Part shown: positions 1-5,524 of the stretch, in pieces
Position numbering within the stretch: the stretch's first letter is position 1
How the letters are laid out: each line of letters opens with the position of its first letter
Assembly (NCBI GenBank): GCA_000404785.1
Contig: ASNI01000103.1
Coordinates: 1-5,575 of the forward strand
Direction: 5' to 3'
Length of the DNA: 5,575 bases
Source: Cloacimonetes bacterium SCGC AAA252-N17
GTDB lineage: Bacteria; Cloacimonadota; Cloacimonadia; JGIOTU-2
Translations under genes and position numbers: made by a program
Notes under the pieces: model-generated
The model's input: only the letters and a program-made list of their open reading frames with translations
Told to the model about the DNA's origin: nothing
The model's database searches: none

Positions 1-52
1 TCTGTTAGATTGCAAATTGTTTGTTTAGCTGATTCCATTAAATCAAGGATTG

Positions 53-90
53 TCCCGACAGGTCGGGATGCTTCCGAGCAAGCTCGTCGG
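53..90. repeat. REP-like palindrome cluster, left copy
   Basis: TCCCGA (53-58) and TCGGGA (63-68) form a perfect 6-bp stem with a CAGG loop. The next bases form a second small hairpin, CGAGC (75-79) with GCTCG (82-86). CCGAC (55-59) is also complementary to GTCGG (86-90), so the element can fold as two hairpins or as one longer structure. A 16-base copy of the first palindrome, differing at one position, lies at 5318-5333 in the same orientation. This suggests an interspersed repeat family rather than a gene-specific signal. The family name is unknown to me. Confidence 0.6.
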
Positions 91-146
91 CAAAAAACGC
101 ATGCATCAAATATCCATTTTGTGTTATGAAATGAATTATTACAACG

Positions 147-179
147 TGAAGGTGATGATGCGCATCATCATCACCTTCA
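147..179. repeat. 14-bp hairpin with alternative register
   Basis: TGAAGGTGATGATG (147-160) pairs perfectly with CATCATCACCTTCA (166-179), leaving a 5-base loop. The centre also contains a gapless 16-base palindrome, GATGATGC followed by GCATCATC (154-169). One extra ATC unit in the right arm allows the two registers. No run of T follows, so it is not a standard intrinsic terminator. It could be a repeat element, a protein-binding site or an RNA-stabilising 3' end of an upstream transcript. Confidence 0.6.
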
Positions 180-336
180 ATGAGATTATAATGAAAATAT
201 GGGGAAGTCTGGTTCTATTAAATTCAGCAACTCTTCTTTTCCATCTTCCGTACTACCTGCAAGAAATTCATAAATATTCCATTCTTTATTGACATAACAA
301 TGAAAAAAACGAAGAAAAAGTAAATTAATCCTTTAT

Positions 337-342
337 AAGGAG
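337..342 (+). promoter_or_regulatory. Shine-Dalgarno of the DUF4342 gene
   Basis: AAGGAG lies five bases before the ATG at 348, an ideal spacing. It supports the first Met rather than the internal Met at residue 6 as the start. Confidence 0.8.
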
Positions 343-347
343 TAAAT

Positions 348-638
348 ATGGATAAGAAAAAAATGGATGAATTCAAAGTTAAAGGAGAAGAACTTCTTAA
401 AAAAGTCAAAGAGATCATTCATGAAGGCAATATCCGCAAGATCATCATCAAAAATGACAGCGGCAAAACCTATATTGAGATCCCTGTAACAATCGGTGTA
501 GTCGGTTTGGTTTTGGCTCCTGTCTGGGCAGCGATCGGCGCACTTGCAGCGCTTGCGTCCCAGTTCACTATTCAAGTCATCAAAAAAGAGGAAAAAGAAA
601 AACCGACTAAAGAAGATGTTCCCGCAAAGAAAGATTAA
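348..638 (+). CDS. DUF4342 small protein
   Basis: This 96-aa protein resembles the DUF4342 family, whose function is not established. The pattern is a charged N-terminal helix (residues 1-25) with the segment KVKEIIHEGNIRKIIIKN at about 19-36. A short strand then leads into DSGKTYIEIPVTIG (37-50). A hydrophobic glycine- and alanine-rich segment follows (about 46-77, with LAPVWAAIGALAALAS). The tail, about 79-96, is rich in Lys and Glu. The family commonly has this short layout, so the gene looks complete. The hydrophobic segment could lie against or span a membrane, but no signal peptide is visible. The Shine-Dalgarno is strong. A probable terminator 19 bases after the stop suggests a monocistronic unit. 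I recognise the family from the central motif; no function can be assigned. Confidence 0.8.
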   Translation: MDKKKMDEFKVKGEELLKKVKEIIHEGNIRKIIIKNDSGKTYIEIPVTIGVVGLVLAPVWAAIGALAALASQFTIQVIKKEEKEKPTKEDVPAKKD

Positions 639-657
639 TCAGCTTTGAAATGCGAGA

Positions 658-690
658 AAAGGGTTCCTGAAATATGGAACTCTTTATCTT
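658..690 (+). terminator. Probable intrinsic terminator of DUF4342 gene
   Basis: AAAGGGTTCC (658-667) pairs with GGAACTCTTT (676-685), giving a 10-bp stem with one G-T wobble and an 8-base loop. The downstream stretch is T-rich but interrupted (ATCTTATCTT). It starts 19 bases after the TAA at 636-638, the usual place for a terminator. The broken T tract lowers confidence. Confidence 0.6.
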
Positions 691-954
691 ATCTTAACAG
701 AATTTTAAAACAGTATTAGCACATGGAACTGAACTAAATTAAGATACAAGATTAAGTAAAACATCAATATAGGAGAATTTTTTATTTACCCAAACACCAA
801 ACAACTATCCCCGCGAAGCAAATCAATCGATTCGACCCTATAAGTGAAAGTTGCAGAACATATTTTTGAGTTCTCTTTCAAGAATATTGACAACAATCAT
901 TAAACATAATATTTAACTTCGGATTTTAAGGTAGAACTGTGGTAATCAAATAAT
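691..954. other. Spacer upstream of the sensor locus
   Basis: There is no long open frame here. An AGGAG at 771-775 is followed nine bases later (784) by an ATT-initiated 19-codon frame with no usual start codon. I regard this as an orphan ribosome-binding motif or a relic. The only other signal I can support is the candidate promoter at 887-915. Confidence 0.5.
887..915 (+). promoter_or_regulatory. Candidate sigma70-type promoter
   Basis: A perfect TTGACA (887-892) is followed, after 17 bases, by TATTTA (910-915). The -35 box is ideal and the -10 box is poor (three of six positions). It sits about 40 bases before the small ORF at 955 and about 210 bases before the REC-PAS gene, so it would serve both. 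If the organism belongs to Bacteroidota, which use a different promoter consensus, this match would mean less. Confidence 0.3.
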
Positions 955-1113
955 ATGGAAAAAAATATCTTGCTTGGAACGATAATTGCAAAACTTTTTG
1001 TAATTCTTACTATAGCTGGTATAATTAAATATAACATTCCGGCTTTTCAATCGGAAATTGCACCGGGAAAAATGAAGAAAATACATATCACAGCATACAA
1101 AAATTTTCGTTAG
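955..1113 (+). CDS. Possible 52-aa single-helix membrane peptide
   Basis: An ATG at 955 opens a 52-codon frame ending in TAG at 1111-1113. The product starts MEKN. A hydrophobic stretch at about residues 5-24 (ILLGTIIAKLFVILTIAGII) is long enough for one transmembrane helix. A Lys-rich C-terminal part follows. A TAA at 943-945 closes the frame upstream, so this ATG is the only reasonable start. Its Shine-Dalgarno is poor: AAGG at 928-931 is 23 bases away. In its favour are the membrane-like composition and the arrangement with the next gene: the TAG overlaps the AGGA of the next ribosome binding site, as in translational coupling. I do not recognise a family. It could also be chance in AT-rich DNA. 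Confidence 0.35.
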   Translation: MEKNILLGTIIAKLFVILTIAGIIKYNIPAFQSEIAPGKMKKIHITAYKNFR

Positions 1114-1115
1114 GA
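1112..1115 (+). promoter_or_regulatory. Shine-Dalgarno of the REC-PAS gene
   Basis: AGGA lies six bases before the ATG at 1122 and shares bases with the stop codon of the small upstream ORF (TAG, 1111-1113). This supports the chosen start and suggests coupling if the small ORF is translated. Confidence 0.6.
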
Positions 1116-1121
1116 TGTTTT

Positions 1122-3437
1122 ATGGGAACATTAGATATTACGATTTTATATGTAGAAGATGAAGTGCTCATCCTCGATTCGGTTAGTATGATCTTGGAAA
1201 AGAGAGTAAAGAAAGTGTATAAAGCTCAGGATGGTGAGGAGGGTCTGCAGCTCTTTGAAAAATTTCGTCCAGATGTGGTCATTGTAGATATCATCATGCC
1301 CAAGATGGATGGATTGATGATGGCTCGAAAGATCAAAGCAATTGATCCTTCTACAATCATTATAGTTCTCACTGCATTTGATAAGAAAGAAAACCTTCTC
1401 GAAGCAATAAATATTGGTGTTGACCGCTTTCTACCAAAACCACTGAACTATGATCAGTTGCTCGGAATTATAAATGAACTGCATTCCACAAAGATACTTG
1501 AGAGAAGAGTGGAAAAAGAGAAGACAGCTCGTCAAGTGGTAGAACTGGAGCTTGCCAAAAGTGAACAGAAATATCAGGACCTATATGATAATGCACCGGA
1601 TATGTATTTTTCAGTTTCACCTGACGGTACTGTCACAGATGTAAATCAATTTGGGGCTGTTTATCTTGGATATACCAAAGAGGAAATTATTGGGAAATCA
1701 GTTTGGAAGGTTGTTCATGAGGATGATCTTCAAGAAGTGAAAAAGCTGTTTTCAGAGATATTCAAGAAGAAAGAAGAATTCAGTGAACTCGAATTTCAAA
1801 AAGTAAGAAAAGATGGCTCAATTCTGCAGGTGCACGAGCGCACACAGCTCATTTTTGATGACAAAGGAATTCCCTCTGAAATCAGAATAATATGCAGAGA
1901 TATTACGGACAGACAGCGCGTTCAACATGCTCTTGAAGAAAGTGAAGAACGTTATAGATTGGCAGTAGAACAAACAGGTCAAGTTGTGTTTGATGCTGAT
2001 TATTCGAATCAAACCATTGAAGTAGTTGGTGCAGTTAAGGAGTTGTTTGGATATAATTCAGAGGATATTTCAGAATTTATTTCCTTTAACAATGCAGTCA
2101 TGCTCATTCATCCCGATGATAAGGATGATACAATGAGTGCAGTAAGAAGAGCTGCGAAAACCAGCAGGCGTTTTCAGGTTGAATGCAGATTGCAAAAAAA
2201 GGATAGGGACTATTTGTATGCAGATGTTAACGGCATATGCCTTGTTGATGACAAAGGAGAAGCGGTCAGAATTCTCGGTTCGATCGCAGATATCACTCTC
2301 AGAAAACAGAATGAGGCAAAGCTGCAGGAAATGCACGAATATGTACGTAATCTCATAGAAAGTTCTCTCACTATGTTCATCTCAGTAGATAATGACCGAA
2401 AGATCATTGAGTTCAACAGCGCAGCTGAGAAAAATTTTGGATATAAGAAGAAAGAGGTTATCGGAGAGCATGTAAAATTGCTCTATGCAGATGCTGACGA
2501 ATGTGTTCGAATCGGAAAATTAATTCAGAAAAATGGATCATTTTACGGTATTGTAAGAAACAAAAGGAAGAATGGTGAGGAATTTGTCAGTTATCTCTCT
2601 TCAGCGTTGATGCAGGATGCGCAGGGCAATCAGATTGGAAGTGTGGGTAATTCAATTGATATTACCGAATCACAGGAAAGAGAAAAGGAACTGAAACTCA
2701 AAGAAGAGCTCTACAGAACTCTTATAGAAACTGCTCAAAGTGGATTTTCAATTCTTGATCTCGAAGGAAAAATTATATTTTGCACCAAATATAAAGCTAA
2801 GATGTTCGGTTACGAAGATCCGAAAGAGTTAGTTGGCAAATCGGGAATCGAGCTTGTGGCACCTGATGACAGAGACAGGGCAGCAAGAAAGTTGAGGAAT
2901 TTACTTGAATCGGATAGTGATATTATACATTTTGAGTTGAATTTAATGAGACAGGACGGTTCTATCTTTCCAGCATATTTTCGAGCATCGATCATACATG
3001 ATGATGAGGGAAATCCGATACAAATAATGGATACAATGACTGAAGTCTCCGAGCGAATTGAAGAGGAAAAAAATCTAATAAAAAAGAGTGAAAGGTATAA
3101 AGGGCTTATCAACAATCTTCCCGTTGCGATTCAGGAGTTTGATAAAGCAGGAAACATAACTTACGTAAACGATCAAGCAGCTTCGTTATTTGGATATACA
3201 AAAGAAGAGCTATTAGATATAAATATTGGAAAATTGTTTAATTCTGAAAAAAAGGACTCGGTCAGCATAAACAGCTATTTTGCAGAAATACTTCATAGAC
3301 AGCCCAAACCTTCTTCATGGAATGGCTTGCTAAAGAAGAAGGATGGGGAAGAAATGCATATTTCCATCGCATGGAATTACAAGCTAGATGAACATGACCG
3401 GGTTGTTGGGTTTATTTCTGTGGTGTATGAAGGGTGA
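1122..3437 (+). CDS. Receiver domain plus five PAS domains, no output domain
   Basis: This 771-aa, apparently cytoplasmic signalling protein has no signal peptide or membrane helix. The N-terminal receiver domain (about 1-120) has every key residue: the acidic pair E12-D13, phospho-acceptor D56 in VIVDIIMPKMDG, T84 and K106 in PKP. A charged coiled-coil-like linker (about 122-150) leads to five PAS domains at about 147-265, 272-395, 401-520, 525-650 and 656-771. The first three close with the DIT motif (D260, D390, D513) and the fourth with a TEVSER variant. PAS1, PAS3 and PAS5 show the typical N..A...FGY/LGYTKEE core. No HisKA, HATPase, GGDEF, EAL, HD-GYP or DNA-binding segment follows; the protein ends at the last strand of PAS5 (VVGFISVVYEG). 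In related proteins a REC-PASn array usually precedes a histidine kinase. So this is either a truncated hybrid sensor or a stand-alone phospho-accepting sensor and adaptor. No ligand-binding residue for haem or flavin can be assigned from sequence. The start is supported by AGGA at 1112-1115. Confidence 0.9.
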   Translation: MGTLDITILYVEDEVLILDSVSMILEKRVKKVYKAQDGEEGLQLFEKFRPDVVIVDIIMPKMDGLMMARKIKAIDPSTIIIVLTAFDKKENLLEAINIGVDRFLPKPLNYDQLLGIINELHSTKILERRVEKEKTARQVVELELAKSEQKYQDLYDNAPDMYFSVSPDGTVTDVNQFGAVYLGYTKEEIIGKSVWKVVHEDDLQEVKKLFSEIFKKKEEFSELEFQKVRKDGSILQVHERTQLIFDDKGIPSEIRIICRDITDRQRVQHALEESEERYRLAVEQTGQVVFDADYSNQTIEVVGAVKELFGYNSEDISEFISFNNAVMLIHPDDKDDTMSAVRRAAKTSRRFQVECRLQKKDRDYLYADVNGICLVDDKGEAVRILGSIADITLRKQNEAKLQEMHEYVRNLIESSLTMFISVDNDRKIIEFNSAAEKNFGYKKKEVIGEHVKLLYADADECVRIGKLIQKNGSFYGIVRNKRKNGEEFVSYLSSALMQDAQGNQIGSVGNSIDITESQEREKELKLKEELYRTLIETAQSGFSILDLEGKIIFCTKYKAKMFGYEDPKELVGKSGIELVAPDDRDRAARKLRNLLESDSDIIHFELNLMRQDGSIFPAYFRASIIHDDEGNPIQIMDTMTEVSERIEEEKNLIKKSERYKGLINNLPVAIQEFDKAGNITYVNDQAASLFGYTKEELLDINIGKLFNSEKKDSVSINSYFAEILHRQPKPSSWNGLLKKKDGEEMHISIAWNYKLDEHDRVVGFISVVYEG

Positions 3438-3441
3438 AAGA

Positions 3442-3516
3442 GCGGGTATAACTCAGTGGTAGAGTGCTAGCTTCCCAAGCTAATAGTCGCGAGTTCGAAT
3501 CTCGTTACCCGCTCCA
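3442..3516 (+). tRNA. tRNA-Gly (anticodon CCC)
   Basis: The complete cloverleaf is 75 bases including an encoded CCA (3514-3516). The acceptor GCGGGTA (3442-3448) pairs fully with TACCCGC (3506-3512), and the discriminator base is T. The D arm is ACTC/GAGT with GG in the loop. The anticodon arm reads CTAGC-TTCCCAA-GCTAA, placing CCC at 3474-3476. The variable loop is 5 bases, and the T arm is GCGAG-TTCGAAT-CTCGT. It closely resembles bacterial tRNA-Gly(CCC), which shares the AGCTTCCCAAGCT core. The outermost anticodon-stem pair is a C-A mismatch (C27, A43), and one T-stem pair is G-T. It reads GGG codons. It starts four bases after the REC-PAS stop and ends 46 bases before the amidohydrolase, with no obvious promoter of its own, so it may be cut out of a longer transcript. 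Confidence 0.95.
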
Positions 3517-3562
3517 TTTTTATAAAATTTGACGATTTATTACACACATACTTAGTCCTCCT
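3517..3562. promoter_or_regulatory. Leader between tRNA and amidohydrolase, no Shine-Dalgarno
   Basis: This 46-base AT-rich leader has no purine-rich ribosome binding motif before the ATG at 3563. The six bases directly before the start (3557-3562) read CCTCCT, which is the anti-Shine-Dalgarno sequence itself rather than its complement. TTGACG at 3529-3534 resembles a -35 box, but nothing near a -10 box lies at the right distance. Translation probably depends on an unstructured leader or on coupling to a longer transcript. Confidence 0.45.
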
Positions 3563-5152
3563 ATGAATATCTTATTATACAACGGAAAAGTGCTCACGCA
3601 AGATCAGCAAAACCCCTTTGCAGATACTGTCTTTATCAAAGATAAATCGATTGCATTTGTAGGCAGGAAAACTGATTTTAATGAAACAATATTTGATGAT
3701 ATGATAAAGATCGATCTGAAGAAAAAAATGTTGCTGCCTGGATTTATCGACTCCCATACTCATTTTGTAAACTATGCTTTTTCAAAACGATACATAAATT
3801 TATCAGGACTTGTTTCCGCTGATGGAATAAAAAAGAAATTGCACAATTTCAAGGACAAACTCATTATAAAACCCGAATGGATACATGGAATTGGGTGGGA
3901 TAAAAACTTGTGGGATGATCCGAGTTTTTTCAATAAAGAATTTCTGGATAAAATCTTTCCTCACATACCGGTTTCACTCTCCAGCAAAGATCTTCATTCA
4001 TTTCTGTGCAATTCAAAAGCCCTTGAAAAAATGAATATCAATGAAAATACTCCAACTCCAAAAGGGGGGATTTTTGGTCGAAATCCGGATGGCTCCTTGA
4101 ATGGTTTTCTTTATGAAAAAGCATGGAAATTTATTGATGAAGCTCGACCAAATCCAACTTTTCCCGAACAGATCTCACTTGTGAAAGCCACAATCGATGA
4201 AGCTCATCATCTCGGGCTAACCGGCATCAACAGTATGGAAGGTAAAGAAGCCCTTGAATTATTCACATATTTAAATGAGAAGAATCAACTCGACCTGCGA
4301 ACCTGCTGGCATTTTCGGTCAGATTTGCTTGAAGAAATGATAGAAAAGGGAGTGGAATCTTATACCGGCGATGAGTGGTTCAAATATGGCGGATTAAAAC
4401 TCTTTATGGATGGCTCGATCGGCTCACATACTGCGTATATGTTTCATCCGTACATTTATGATCCGGATAATTGCGGCACTCTTTTTCATAGCGAAAAGGA
4501 ACTGTTTGAAATGGTTTACTTTGCAGCGAAACACGATATTTCACCAACGATCCATGCGATAGGGGATAAAGCAAATAATTACGTTATCAATACGCTAATC
4601 AAAGTGAAGAATCTTCCTGATATAAAATCCAAAGATCTATTATATCGAATTGAGCACCTTCAGTGTTGCCTGCCGGAAGATCAGCATCGGGTTGCACGAG
4701 AGGGAATATACTGCTCAATGCAGCCGATCCACATAAGTATCGATGTGAAAACTACAGAGCGATTGTGGGGAAAATATGGAAAAAATTCCTATCCATTTAG
4801 ATCTCTGCTCGATAAGGGAGCCACCCTTGGATTCGGTTCTGATGTGCCGGTCGAAACACATAACCCATTCCTCGGAATATATTCTGCATTAGAAAGAAAA
4901 TACCATTGCGATCCCGATGAGAAAAGCTGGATTCCTGAGCAAAAGATATCTGTTCAAGAAGCAATAAAAGCATATACAATAAATGCAGCAAAAGGAATGC
5001 AAAGTGATGATCTTATTGGTTCAATTTCACAGGGCAAACGTGCTGATCTCATCGTAATTGACAATTTTGAGAATGAACCAAACGAATTCTGGCTGGAAGC
5101 AAAACCTTACATGACGATCGTGGGTGGAGATATCAAGTTCAATAATTTGTAA
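3563..5152 (+). CDS. YtcJ-like metal-dependent amidohydrolase (Amidohydro_3)
   Basis: This 529-aa cytoplasmic hydrolase belongs to the amidohydrolase superfamily, Amidohydro_3 branch (YtcJ, N-substituted formamide deformylase type). The branch hydrolyses amide or related C-N bonds; the substrate here cannot be told. The N-terminal strand set (LLYNGKVLT, about 3-57) and the C-terminal GSISQGKRADLIVID (486-500) form the small beta-sandwich around a TIM barrel. All expected metal-centre residues are visible: H65 and H67 in GFIDSHTHF, K279 in GGLKLFMDGSIGSHTAY (candidate carboxylated lysine), H331 in TIHAIGD, H365 in RIEHLQ, and D427 in GFGSDVPVE. Length and motif order match full-length members, and no frameshift is seen. 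The start fits the usual N-terminus of the family and is preferred even though no Shine-Dalgarno precedes it. No pathway partner lies beside it. It may be scavenging or detoxifying; the exact reaction is unknown. Confidence 0.9.
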   Translation: MNILLYNGKVLTQDQQNPFADTVFIKDKSIAFVGRKTDFNETIFDDMIKIDLKKKMLLPGFIDSHTHFVNYAFSKRYINLSGLVSADGIKKKLHNFKDKLIIKPEWIHGIGWDKNLWDDPSFFNKEFLDKIFPHIPVSLSSKDLHSFLCNSKALEKMNINENTPTPKGGIFGRNPDGSLNGFLYEKAWKFIDEARPNPTFPEQISLVKATIDEAHHLGLTGINSMEGKEALELFTYLNEKNQLDLRTCWHFRSDLLEEMIEKGVESYTGDEWFKYGGLKLFMDGSIGSHTAYMFHPYIYDPDNCGTLFHSEKELFEMVYFAAKHDISPTIHAIGDKANNYVINTLIKVKNLPDIKSKDLLYRIEHLQCCLPEDQHRVAREGIYCSMQPIHISIDVKTTERLWGKYGKNSYPFRSLLDKGATLGFGSDVPVETHNPFLGIYSALERKYHCDPDEKSWIPEQKISVQEAIKAYTINAAKGMQSDDLIGSISQGKRADLIVIDNFENEPNEFWLEAKPYMTIVGGDIKFNNL

Positions 5153-5285
5153 ATAGAATATTACCCAACCATGAGAATTATATTACGGAAGTTTCGCAGT
5201 TGTAATGAGAAATTTTTTAACTTCACTGTTTAAAACCACACCTGCAGAAGGTATAGAGACTATAGAAGGTAATAGTAATGAATGT

Positions 5286-5301
5286 AGAAGTATGGGCTTC
5301 T
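5286..5301. repeat. Small hairpin AGAAG/CTTCT
   Basis: AGAAG (5286-5290) pairs with CTTCT (5297-5301) around a 6-base loop. It is the first of a run of inverted repeats after the amidohydrolase. On its own it is short enough to be chance. Confidence 0.35.
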
Positions 5302-5311
5302 TTAGTTATTG

Positions 5312-5345
5312 CTTTACTCCCGGCAGGTCGGGAGAATTGGTAAAG
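5312..5345. repeat. REP-like palindrome, right copy
   Basis: CTCCCG (5317-5322) pairs with CGGGAG (5329-5334) around a 6-base loop. Outside it, CTTTA (5312-5316) pairs with TAAAG (5341-5345) across a one-sided bulge. The 16 bases at 5318-5333 equal those at 53-68 except for one A-to-G change, in the same orientation, so both belong to one repeat family. Confidence 0.6.
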
Positions 5346-5362
5346 AGAACCACACACTACTT

Positions 5363-5392
5363 TTTACCATCCGCCAACTGGCGGATGGTAAA
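5363..5392. repeat. 14-bp perfect inverted repeat
   Basis: TTTACCATCCGCCA (5363-5376) pairs perfectly with TGGCGGATGGTAAA (5379-5392), leaving only two unpaired bases, so the real loop would open to about four or more. No T run follows directly. A copy of TGGTAAA at 5338-5344 can compete for TTTACCA (5363-5369), giving an alternative fold with the preceding hairpin. It is probably an interspersed palindrome that could also act as a transcript 3' end. Confidence 0.65.
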
Positions 5393-5414
5393 GCATATAT
5401 GATTTAATGAATCT

Positions 5415-5434
5415 CCCCACCGCAATCAGCGGGG
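5415..5434. repeat. GC-rich imperfect hairpin
   Basis: CCCC (5415-5418) and GGGG (5431-5434) bracket CCGC (5420-5423), AATCA (5424-5428) and GCGG (5429-5432). The two pairings overlap and cannot both form fully, giving a short imperfect hairpin. A palindromic ATCATGAT follows. An AT-rich stretch starting at about 5446 contains TTATTTTATTTTTC, so this could act as a weak terminator. Confidence 0.35.
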
Positions 5435-5524
5435 TATCATGATGGATAATTTATTTTATTTTTCGCACCAAGGGGCGGAGAATTACTTTTAGAAAAACTG
5501 TTAATTTGTATCTATCCTTGCTGT

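Larger units (their letters stand above)
1..347. other. Left intergenic region with palindromes
   Basis: I see no credible gene here. An open frame from about 50 to 292 on the + strand runs straight through two palindromic elements and has no ribosome binding site, so I treat it as chance. The region holds a REP-like palindrome cluster (53-90), a strong hairpin (147-179) and, close to the DUF4342 gene, a TTGACA box at 289-294. That box has no convincing -10 hexamer at 16-18 bases, so I do not call a promoter from it. The gene upstream of the window is not visible. Confidence 0.6.

Noticed and set aside
53..90. CRISPR repeat or array
   Set aside because: There is only one copy on this side and one distant partial copy, with no regular spacers.
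50..292. 80-codon open frame on the + strand in the left spacer
   Set aside because: It crosses the REP-like palindrome and the 147-179 hairpin, has no ribosome binding site, and the peptide shows no recognisable pattern.
289..294. TTGACA as a promoter for the DUF4342 gene
   Set aside because: No acceptable -10 hexamer is found 16-18 bases downstream; TAAATT at 321 is 26 bases away.
2070..2416. Open frames on the - strand inside the REC-PAS gene
   Set aside because: They lie antisense to a clearly coding frame with intact domains. They are low-complexity Ser/Ile/Phe/Leu-rich shadows without start signals.
3517..3528. Terminator for the tRNA
   Set aside because: The T run is short and no GC-rich stem precedes it apart from the tRNA itself.
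5205..5402. 65-codon open frame on the + strand after the amidohydrolase
   Set aside because: Much of it is translated palindrome (TPGRSGE, PSANWRMVKH). It has no Shine-Dalgarno and looks like a repeat-derived false gene.
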